Shown here piece by piece: positions 19,766-25,976 of a stretch of 25,976 nucleotides of DNA. The notes under the pieces are model-generated. The model was not told the DNA's origin. It did no database searches and saw only the letters and a list, made by a program, of their open reading frames with translations. Made by a program: the position numbers and the translations under genes. Position 1 is the first letter of the stretch. Each line of letters starts with the position of its first letter. Origin of the DNA: JAZQUM01 sp045631305 (GTDB taxonomy: Bacteria; Bacillota; Clostridia; Oscillospirales; Oscillospiraceae); NCBI GenBank assembly GCA_045631305.1, contig JAZQUM010000090.1, forward strand, positions 1 to 25,976, written 5' to 3'.

Positions 19766-21853
19766 TCAGCCAAAGAGAGAAAAGGCCACAAAGAGAGGTG
19801 CCAGCAAAGAGGCTACCAGAGACACTACGCAGATCTGCGTGTTGATGGAAGGACCTGCGGTATCCTTGAAGGGGTCGCCTACCGTGTCGCCGATAACGGC
19901 AGCCTTGTGTGCTTCGCTGCCCTTGCCGCCTTCGTTGCCGGCTTCCACATACTTCTTGGAGTTATCCCAAAGACCGCCGGCATTGGACATAAAGAGGGCC
20001 AGCAGCAAACCGCTGACGATGTTGCCCAAAAGGAACCCGCCAACTGCCCAAGCGCCGCCGATGAGGCCGACGAAAACGGTTGCCAGAATACTCATCAGCC
20101 CTGCAGGAATCAGTTCGCGAAGGGCGCCGGAGGTTGCAATATCAATGCACTTGCCGTATTCAGGTTTTGCATCAGGGTCACCTTCCTTCAGGCCCTTGAT
20201 GGTATTGAACTGGCGGTGGATCTCGGCAACCATGCGCTGCGCATTCTTACCCACGCCCAGAATCAGCATAGCAGAGAACACAGCAGGAACCACAGCACCA
20301 ACCAGAATGCCAAAGAACACAGTGGGATTCATGATGTCAAAACCCGTGATCAGTTCTTTGCCTGCTTCAGCAAGGACGGCATTGCATTCACTCATGAATG
20401 CAGAGAGCAAAGAAATAACAGTAAGACCTGCAGCGCCGATGGAGAAGCCCTTGGTCACAGCCTTTACGGTGTTGCCTGCACTATCCAGCTCATCAGCTAC
20501 GCGGATGGTATCTTCGCCCAGACCGCCCATTTCAGCAAGGCCACGAGCATTATCTACAATGGGACCATAAGCATCGTTGGAAATGATCATGCCGACAATG
20601 GAAAGCATACCCACCGCAGCCATGGAGATACCAAACACGGCGTAGCCTTCCCCCATGGGGGCGCAAATGGTATAAGCAAGAAGCGCAGAAAGCGCAATGC
20701 CCACCATAGCAGGCATAGCAGAAACAAAACCGTAAGCCACGCCGGAGAGAATGGTAAAGGCAGGACCCGACTTGGACGCATGGGCAGACTTCTTTACAAT
20801 AGGTTTGGAGTCATCAGTGAAGTAGTCGGTAGCAAGACCGATGATCACACCGATCAAAAGGCCAATAGAAGCTGCGCCCCAGATGCGCCAGGAAAAACCA
20901 GGGAAAATTGCGGTGGCTGCAGCAGTGAGTGCCATGTAAACACCGGTGGTAACATAAGTAGAAGAGTTCAGCGCCTTGGTGGGGTTGCCATCCTTAACAA
21001 TGCGGGCAGTGGCAATACCAATAATGGAGGCCAGCAGACCCAGAAGAGAATAGCAGAACACCATGGAAACATTATTGAAGCAGCCACCGGAGAGAGACTG
21101 TGCCAAAACCAGAGCAGACGCCATGGCTGCCACATTGGAGTCAAAGAGGTCAGCGCCCATGCCGGCTACGTCGCCTACATTGTCGCCTACATTGTCAGCA
21201 ATAACAGCGGGATTGCGGGGATCGTCTTCAGCAATACCCAGTTCCACCTTGCCAGTAAGGTCAGCTGAAACATCCGCCGTCTTGGTGAAAATACCGCCGC
21301 CTGCTTTGGCAAAGAGGGCCAAAGAGCTTGCACCGAAAGAGAAGCCCAGCAGAATGGACGCATCGCCCACGATCCAGAGAACACCTGCTACACCAAAGAG
21401 AGCGCAGCCAACTACGATAAGGCCCATAACAGCGCCGCCGCGGAAACCGATCAGGAAGGCGGGCTTGATGCCTTCTTCGGCAGCTTCTGCCGCACGGCCG
21501 TTGGAAAGGGCTGCCACGATGATGCCGATCTTGCCGGCGATAGCGGAAAGAACGGTACCTGCCACATAGGAAAGAGCCATGCCCAGATTCTTGCCGATCT
21601 CACCCTTCCAGATGGGAGCGGGCAGGAAGAGGAAAATCAATGCAGCCACTACCCCCGCAAAGATAGCAAGGATCTTATATTCTCGGGTCATAAAGGTGTT
21701 AGCACCATCACGAATGAGGCCGGCCACTTCCATGATCTTCTTATTTTTGATGCTCTGCCGCTTTACCCATAGATACAAATACGTGGCAAAAGCGAAGGCG
21801 ATAGCCGCCGTCAGAAATGACAAGGCATAAAAAAGAGTCTGTTGCTGTTCCAT
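19766..21853 (-). CDS. hppA: Membrane-bound ion-translocating pyrophosphatase (probably K+-independent, H+-pumping)
   Basis: This 695-residue polytopic membrane protein has the diagnostic motifs DVSADLTGKVELG (from residue 194), DNVGDNVGDVAGMGADLF (220-237) and a C-terminal GDTVGDPFKDTAGPSINT. It hydrolyses pyrophosphate on the cytoplasmic side and pumps ions outward. In GNTVKAVTKGF (460-470) the position that is alanine in potassium-dependent enzymes is lysine, as in the K+-independent H+-pumps such as that of Rhodospirillum rubrum. A proton pump is therefore favoured over a sodium pump. GGAGGG lies five bases before the ATG. It is probably monocistronic, since the next gene has its own promoter. 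It recovers energy from pyrophosphate made in biosynthesis, useful for a fermenter with a low ATP yield. Confidence 0.96.
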   Translation of the reverse strand: MEQQQTLFYALSFLTAAIAFAFATYLYLWVKRQSIKNKKIMEVAGLIRDGANTFMTREYKILAIFAGVVAALIFLFLPAPIWKGEIGKNLGMALSYVAGTVLSAIAGKIGIIVAALSNGRAAEAAEEGIKPAFLIGFRGGAVMGLIVVGCALFGVAGVLWIVGDASILLGFSFGASSLALFAKAGGGIFTKTADVSADLTGKVELGIAEDDPRNPAVIADNVGDNVGDVAGMGADLFDSNVAAMASALVLAQSLSGGCFNNVSMVFCYSLLGLLASIIGIATARIVKDGNPTKALNSSTYVTTGVYMALTAAATAIFPGFSWRIWGAASIGLLIGVIIGLATDYFTDDSKPIVKKSAHASKSGPAFTILSGVAYGFVSAMPAMVGIALSALLAYTICAPMGEGYAVFGISMAAVGMLSIVGMIISNDAYGPIVDNARGLAEMGGLGEDTIRVADELDSAGNTVKAVTKGFSIGAAGLTVISLLSAFMSECNAVLAEAGKELITGFDIMNPTVFFGILVGAVVPAVFSAMLILGVGKNAQRMVAEIHRQFNTIKGLKEGDPDAKPEYGKCIDIATSGALRELIPAGLMSILATVFVGLIGGAWAVGGFLLGNIVSGLLLALFMSNAGGLWDNSKKYVEAGNEGGKGSEAHKAAVIGDTVGDPFKDTAGPSINTQICVVSLVASLLAPLFVAFSLFG

Positions 21854-21937
21854 AAAATCCCTCCATACATTACTTCCAGCAAAAATACCTCCATGTTTGC
21901 TCCATATTATTCACCGCCCATTTCTTTTAGCACACGC

Positions 21938-21978
21938 AAAAAAAGGAACCCGAACGGTTGCGTTCGGGTTCCTTTTTT
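21938..21978 (-). terminator. Terminator of the EFR1-thioesterase operon
   Basis: The hairpin has arms of about 18 bp, rich in GGAACCCGAAC, closed by a 4-base loop. It carries seven A on the left side, read as a T tract on the minus strand. It starts 4 bases after the thioesterase stop at 21983 and also insulates hppA. Confidence 0.92.
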
Positions 21979-21982
21979 ATCT

Positions 21983-22690
21983 TCATTTCAGCGTTACGCA
22001 GCAGGCAAATGCTTTTTCTTCCTTACAAATGCCTTTTACAAGGGCGCTGTCCTCATTTTTGGCCGCATAGAGATGTACCTCTTCGCCGCACAGCACCTCC
22101 CGCTGATAATCGATCTGGAAAGTATCGATCCTCCCACCAAATCCCCCCAAGGCACGGTGAACAAAATCTGCATAGCAGGTGTTATTCACATGCTCATTGG
22201 CATCAATAGCAGATGCATCCGGGCAAACTACTGCCGTTTCTTCCGCTTCAAAATCACGGATGCGGCGGGTCTTCTCTTCAAAATTTCGGGCAAGGCAATG
22301 TTCTCCCTTGGGATAAACATCTGCCTCCACCGCAAGCTGACGGCTATCGGCATAGATCAGAACCCAGCTGGAAGTGCCTTTGATCAACGCATTCCCGTCC
22401 CCATCGCAAATCAGATATTCACGCACAAAGCCAACTTTGGTCTGCGGCAGCGGCCAGGTCATACCCACCACTTCGCTTCCGGGCACAAGCTCTCCGCACA
22501 CCTGATATCTGATGTTTCGGATCACCCACAAGAGATTTCGCTCCAGCATGGCGGCAAAACCTACACCCAGCGCCTCTGCATGATGGCCTGCCAGGTTTTC
22601 AAAAAGGGACAAAACTTCCCGCGGCAGGAGATTTCCGTATGCATCAAAGCAGCTTTCCCGCAAAATCATTTTTTCTTCATGCTTCATCAT
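21983..22690 (-). CDS. Acyl-ACP thioesterase
   Basis: This protein of about 235 residues has two hotdog folds, typical of bacterial acyl-ACP thioesterases of the FatA/FatB-like family (PF01643). The N-terminal half has FENLAGHHAEALGVGFAAM and LWVIRNIRYQV; the C-terminal half has the second hotdog signature IDANEHVNNTCYADFVHRAL. It releases free fatty acids from acyl-carrier protein. The ATG at 22690 overlaps the stop of the upstream flavodoxin/ferredoxin gene by 14 bases and has GAGGAG ten bases upstream inside that gene. ATG codons at 22687 or 22669 are alternatives. The chain length and physiological role of the released acids are unknown. Confidence 0.88.
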   Translation of the reverse strand: MMKHEEKMILRESCFDAYGNLLPREVLSLFENLAGHHAEALGVGFAAMLERNLLWVIRNIRYQVCGELVPGSEVVGMTWPLPQTKVGFVREYLICDGDGNALIKGTSSWVLIYADSRQLAVEADVYPKGEHCLARNFEEKTRRIRDFEAEETAVVCPDASAIDANEHVNNTCYADFVHRALGGFGGRIDTFQIDYQREVLCGEEVHLYAAKNEDSALVKGICKEEKAFACCVTLK

Positions 22691-23456
22691 GGGATATTTT
22701 CTCCTCACTGTAAGGCGGGCACTGATAGCGCACCTTTCGCTGACTTTTCTTTCCGTATTCAATGGCATTTTCGCTGCAAAGGCAGATGCAGGCCATACAA
22801 TGGGTGCACGCACCCGTCCAATGCGGTTTTCCATCCCGCATCTCAATACCGCAAACAGGGCAATTTCTTGCGCATTTTCCGCAGCCGATGCAGTTTTCTT
22901 TCACATAAAAAGCCTTGCTCTTTACACAAATGGCATAAAAAGCAGGGTTCACAACTGAAGACTTCAATTTATCTTCCAAACCAACTTTTTTCGCTGGTAG
23001 TTTTTCTCCCGCAAGAATCTTTTCCGCAGCTTTTTTGACTACAGGCACCGCCTCTTTGCGAATCTTTGTTGCCAGGCGCTTACCCGGTGCTTTGAACATG
23101 GCAATATAGTTTTCGGGCATTACCACTTCCTGCGCGCCTCTAAAAACAAATTCTTTCTTTTTGCAGAGGCTTTCCAGATATTTACCCGCGTTACCCATGT
23201 CACTGCCGCAAGTCAGCAAAAAATAAGCTTCTTTCGCACCGGAAAACTCACTGTCTTCCATCCACTTGCAGAAAAGGCGCGGCATACGCCACCCGTAAAC
23301 AGGGCACACAAAAATCCACGGCCGCTGGGATGAAAGCGCTGCGTGCTCTTTTCGGCACATAAGTGCCCCTGCGTCAATGATCTCATCCGCCAGCACGTCA
23401 CCAAGAATCTCCGCAACATAGCGACTGTTCCCTGTTCCGGTAAAATAAACGATCAT
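22677..23456 (-). CDS. EFR1-family flavodoxin-ferredoxin fusion protein
   Basis: This is a 259-residue fusion. Residues 1-150 are flavodoxin-like with the FMN phosphate loop FTGTGNSRYVA (5-15) and FVCPVYGWRMP. The C-terminus has two [4Fe-4S] motifs: cysteines 189, 192, 195 and 199 (CIGCGKCARNCP), then 217, 220, 223 and 227. The middle carries a long basic helix region. Such EFR1-type proteins are cytoplasmic electron carriers of unknown partner, common in gut Clostridia. The ATG is preceded by GAGGT at short spacing. It overlaps the thioesterase gene downstream and begins just 18 bases after the gntR terminator, so it has almost no room for its own promoter. Confidence 0.9.
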   Translation of the reverse strand: MIVYFTGTGNSRYVAEILGDVLADEIIDAGALMCRKEHAALSSQRPWIFVCPVYGWRMPRLFCKWMEDSEFSGAKEAYFLLTCGSDMGNAGKYLESLCKKKEFVFRGAQEVVMPENYIAMFKAPGKRLATKIRKEAVPVVKKAAEKILAGEKLPAKKVGLEDKLKSSVVNPAFYAICVKSKAFYVKENCIGCGKCARNCPVCGIEMRDGKPHWTGACTHCMACICLCSENAIEYGKKSQRKVRYQCPPYSEEKISHDEA

Positions 23457-23474
23457 TTTAACCTCATTTCTACC

Positions 23475-23505
23475 AAAAAGACTCGGCGCTTTTCGCCGAG
23501 TCTTT
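23475..23505 (-). terminator. Terminator of the gntR-type gene
   Basis: A perfect 12-bp stem (23477-23488 with 23494-23505) has a 5-base loop and five T on the minus strand, 12 bases after the stop at 23518. It is also only about 20 bases upstream of the next gene. Confidence 0.9.
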
Positions 23506-23517
23506 CTAAGTTCGATC

Positions 23518-24246
23518 TTAGCGTTGGTTCAAATCCCAATTCTGCAGCGTTCGCAGGGTATAATAATTGGGGTTGAAGAAGTGGTGATTGTAGGCTACGA
23601 TCTCATCCTGAATATCATAATAAGATTGCAGGCAACTGATAACAGGGGCACTGCGCTTCATCTGCAGCACCTCACTGAGTTCCTTATTTACTGATACAGG
23701 CTGATAATCATTCAGTGCATGCGCAAGAGAGCGCTCACAGAAGTTCCAAATCACTTCATGAAGATGCTCAAAACACATTTCGTCCACATTTTTATTGACC
23801 AAAAGCCGGGTGGGGATATAATTCAGGGTATATACAGCAGGATTTCCATTTGCCTTCACCACAATTTTGGTGCGGAGGAACTTCTCATTATTGGAAATCT
23901 TCAGCAGTTTTTTCAGCTTACTGTCCGCAGTGATAAATTTGCGTTCCATCACTTCAAAACTGGCTTCATAACCTTCCTTTTCCAGACAATCCGCAAAATA
24001 AATGCTGCGGTTTTCAAAATCCAGCGCACTTTTATGGATATAGTTACCGGAACCATGTCGCTTGGTAATATAACCTTCCAATGCCAACATCAAAAGCGCT
24101 TCACGCAGCGTTACAAGGCTAATGCCCATTTTCTGCGCCAAAAGTGGTTCAGAAGGCAGTTTATTGTCTTCAAAAACTTCTTCCTTCATCATTGCCAATA
24201 CGCGGTTCTTAATGGCGATATAGGTGCTGTAATTTGTCTTTGCCAT
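23518..24246 (-). CDS. GntR/UTRA-family transcriptional regulator
   Basis: This 242-residue protein has an N-terminal winged helix of GntR type: KLPSEPLLAQKMGISLVTLR, then LEGYITKRHGSGNYIHK. A C-terminal UTRA-like ligand domain follows (KANGNPAVYTLNYIPTRLL, SAPVISCLQSYYDIQDEIVAYN). The start at 24246 is preferred because AGGTGAT lies before it; the frame is open a further 12 codons without a ribosome site. A TATAAT lies at 24329-24324, but no good -35 was seen. It is encoded just after the amidohydrolase gene on the same strand with a terminator between. UTRA regulators usually sense a metabolite of the pathway they control, so the neighbouring amidohydrolase is the natural target candidate. 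Confidence 0.88.
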   Translation of the reverse strand: MAKTNYSTYIAIKNRVLAMMKEEVFEDNKLPSEPLLAQKMGISLVTLREALLMLALEGYITKRHGSGNYIHKSALDFENRSIYFADCLEKEGYEASFEVMERKFITADSKLKKLLKISNNEKFLRTKIVVKANGNPAVYTLNYIPTRLLVNKNVDEMCFEHLHEVIWNFCERSLAHALNDYQPVSVNKELSEVLQMKRSAPVISCLQSYYDIQDEIVAYNHHFFNPNYYTLRTLQNWDLNQR

Positions 24247-24395
24247 GATCATCACCTGACATTCTGTGAATTCATTACACATGGTGCAAAAATATTTTAG
24301 TTTTTTTATTTTAGCATATTCATATTATATTGTAAACGAAAACCTATTTTCATATTATGCGGCCATTTCCTTTGCTTTTGCTTAAATTAACAAAC

Positions 24396-24423
24396 AAAAA
24401 CCCCACCTTTCGGTGGGGTTTTT
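24396..24423 (-). terminator. Terminator of the amidohydrolase gene
   Basis: A perfect 7-bp GC stem CCCCACC/GGTGGGG with loop TTTC is extended by five A/T pairs, giving a T tract on both strands. It lies 15 bases after the stop codon at 24439. Confidence 0.92.
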
Positions 24424-24438
24424 ATCATCGCATCAGAA

Positions 24439-25848
24439 TTAGAATGCCAGAGTTCTCCACTTGTGACCTTCCATGCGGTTGGTAATATTACCGCGCTTGC
24501 AGAGGTTTTCAGCGCAAGCCTGAGCTTCACGATAGAGCTTCTTCTGGTCAGGAACGGTAGTGAATTCACCGTTTTCCAGAATAAACTCACCGTCAACAGC
24601 AACACTTTCAATGTTCTGCATGGAGGAAGAATAAACCAGAGTGGAAACAGGATTGTGAACGGGAACTGCCTTGGGGTTAAGATAGGGATTGAAGATAACG
24701 AAGTCTGCCTTCTTGCCAACTTCCAGAGAACCGATTTCATCTTCCATACCGATAGCACGAGCGCCGTCGATAGTAGCCATTTCCAGAATCTTTTCAGCAG
24801 TGATGATGGTGGGATCCAAAGAATTAACCTTCTGCAGCATAGCAGCGGTCTTCATCAGTTCGATCATATCCTGACCGTTGTTGCTGGCAGCACCGTCAAC
24901 ACCAAGGCTCACGCATACGCCCTGGTTGACCATCTTTGCAATAGGAGCAACACCGGAAGAAAGATACATGTTGCTGACGGGATTGTGAGAAACCTTAAGA
25001 TCATAATACATGGAACGGCGAATATCCTTATCAGTGAGATATACGCAGTGAACCATCAGCACATTGGGGCCGAGAATACCGAGATCTGCCAGACAGTCAG
25101 TACCTGCGCTGCCGTGAAGAGCTACGGTAGAATTGCGGTCAAAGGGAGTTTCGGAAACATGAACGGTAAAACCACTGCCCTTATAGGAATTGCAGAGTTC
25201 CCACTGCATCTTCATGTTGTCAGCAGTATTGGACCAAAGAGCTGCAGGAGCAACCCAGATCTTGATGCGGCCATTGTCGCAGTTGTGATAAGTATCAAAC
25301 AGGCGAACCAGATCCTTTTCGATCACGGAAGTTTCCTGCATGATACCGGGATGAACGCCGAATTCTACGCCGGTGTTCATGCAGCCACGGCCAAAGATAG
25401 CACGAACCTTCAGTTCACGCAGAGCCTTGATCACGCCGTCATCCAGACCATCTCTGGGATGGGGATACATATAGTCAAGCTGGGTAGTCATACCGCTGCG
25501 GATACCTTCCATAGTACCCAACATAGCGCCGTAATAGCAGTCTTCAGGAGTCAGATTGGTAGCTGCGGGGAAGGTCATGGTTCTGCACCAATCGCTCAGC
25601 ACCATATCATCGCCCAGACCCTTCAGCAGAGACTGGAACAGATGGTTGTGGGTATTGATGAAGCCGGGGAAAATGATCTTGCCTTCGCAATCCACTTTCT
25701 TGGTTGCATCAGGATACTTTCTGCAAAGCTCAGCAGAATCACCCAGTTCTACGATGCGACCCTTATCAACAGCCATAGCACCGTTGTAAAGAGTTTCACG
25801 CTGCGCATTTACAGTAACAATGATAGCATTGTAAAGCAGCATATCCAT
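24439..25848 (-). CDS. Metal-dependent amidohydrolase of the ATZ/TRZ (chlorohydrolase/deaminase) family
   Basis: This 469-residue enzyme has the layout of the TrzN/AtzA/SsnA/guanine deaminase-type amidohydrolases. The first metal motif is FINTHNHL (His67, His69), then HVSE (His230, Glu233), VHCVYL (His267) and SLGVDGAASNNGQDM (Asp318). It ends with a small beta-domain block, IGSLEVGKKADFVIFN. It hydrolyses C-N bonds in a heterocyclic or amidine substrate, perhaps a purine-related compound; the exact substrate is not readable. GGAGG lies nine bases before the ATG. It has a good promoter with an overlapping palindrome and is followed by a GntR/UTRA regulator gene. The length and residues look intact. 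Confidence 0.9.
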   Translation of the reverse strand: MDMLLYNAIIVTVNAQRETLYNGAMAVDKGRIVELGDSAELCRKYPDATKKVDCEGKIIFPGFINTHNHLFQSLLKGLGDDMVLSDWCRTMTFPAATNLTPEDCYYGAMLGTMEGIRSGMTTQLDYMYPHPRDGLDDGVIKALRELKVRAIFGRGCMNTGVEFGVHPGIMQETSVIEKDLVRLFDTYHNCDNGRIKIWVAPAALWSNTADNMKMQWELCNSYKGSGFTVHVSETPFDRNSTVALHGSAGTDCLADLGILGPNVLMVHCVYLTDKDIRRSMYYDLKVSHNPVSNMYLSSGVAPIAKMVNQGVCVSLGVDGAASNNGQDMIELMKTAAMLQKVNSLDPTIITAEKILEMATIDGARAIGMEDEIGSLEVGKKADFVIFNPYLNPKAVPVHNPVSTLVYSSSMQNIESVAVDGEFILENGEFTTVPDQKKLYREAQACAENLCKRGNITNRMEGHKWRTLAF

Positions 25849-25890
25849 ATAAATATACCTCCAATATAAAACTTATTTAGACACTATAAC

Positions 25891-25919
25891 ATTATATATC
25901 CAGATGCACATAAGTGCAA
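25891..25919 (-). promoter_or_regulatory. Promoter of the amidohydrolase gene with overlapping palindrome
   Basis: On the minus strand TTGCAC (25919-25914) and TATAAT (25896-25891) are 17 bases apart. A perfect inverted repeat TGCAC-ATAA-GTGCA (25905-25918) covers the -35 and upstream spacer. It is a plausible operator for the adjacent GntR regulator. Confidence 0.72.
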
Positions 25920-25976
25920 GAGGAAAAATAATCTCAAAGTAAATAGAAATCCCAGGCAAAAAGCGAACCCCGTAAG

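Noticed and set aside
19907..21268. A 453-codon plus-strand frame opposite hppA
   Set aside because: Shadow of the pyrophosphatase; histidine- and asparagine-rich composition with no motif.
24463..25869. A 468-codon plus-strand frame opposite the amidohydrolase
   Set aside because: Shadow of a conserved enzyme; no family features and no ribosome site of note.
1..25976. Mobile element, prophage or CRISPR content
   Set aside because: No transposase, integrase, phage gene or regularly spaced direct repeat was seen; the tRNA-Sec gene shows no adjacent integrase or repeated 3' end.

Overview
This 26 kb window comes from an anaerobic, spore-forming member of the Firmicutes (Clostridia in the broad sense, mid GC). 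Three things support this: a small acid-soluble spore protein gene (2519-2716), a complete selenium-dependent glycine reductase gene cluster, and a selenocysteine tRNA with its dedicated enzymes. The exact order or genus cannot be settled from the sequence. Most genes lie on the minus strand. The plus-strand genes are the spore protein, an OPT-transporter operon and a MarR/DegV pair. The longest stretch without a gene is the 250 bases at 2269-2518, and it holds two promoter candidates.

From left to right. (1) 1-1615, minus: a selenium/sulfur supply pair, yedF followed by a cysteine desulfurase family enzyme cut by the window edge. (2) 1795-2716: an unknown two-helix membrane protein (minus) and the spore protein (plus). 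(3) 2789-5601, plus: OPT-family transporter, PqqD-like protein and a small membrane-anchored protein, read from a perfect consensus promoter. (4) 5603-16738, minus: selA, selB, tRNA-Sec, grdX, grdE, grdB, trxB, trxA, grdA, grdC, grdD. This is a self-contained module: selA, selB and the tRNA insert selenocysteine, and the two selenoproteins GrdA and GrdB use it. Both carry in-frame UGA codons, which split or shorten them in ordinary gene calls. TrxB and TrxA supply electrons and GrdC/GrdD release acetyl phosphate. No selD (selenophosphate synthetase) is present in the window. (5) 16861-18237, plus: MarR regulator and DegV protein, divergent from selA. (6) 18333-21853, minus: membrane ion-pumping genes, namely a proton-type pyrophosphatase and, from a separate promoter, an orphan decarboxylase beta subunit (OadB) followed by a 41-residue membrane protein. 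(7) 21983-23456, minus: EFR1-type flavodoxin/ferredoxin and acyl-ACP thioesterase. (8) 23518-25919, minus: GntR/UTRA regulator and a metal-dependent amidohydrolase with its promoter.

The coherent theme is Stickland-type glycine fermentation with its own selenocysteine decoding system. Three hairpins sit inside apparent operons (after tRNA-Sec, after grdA, after the OPT gene) and probably set expression ratios. No insertion sequence, phage gene, CRISPR array or rRNA was seen. I did not find a clearly unprecedented system. The most open questions are the OPT-PqqD operon, the orphan OadB with its tiny partner, and the control of the sel-grd module.
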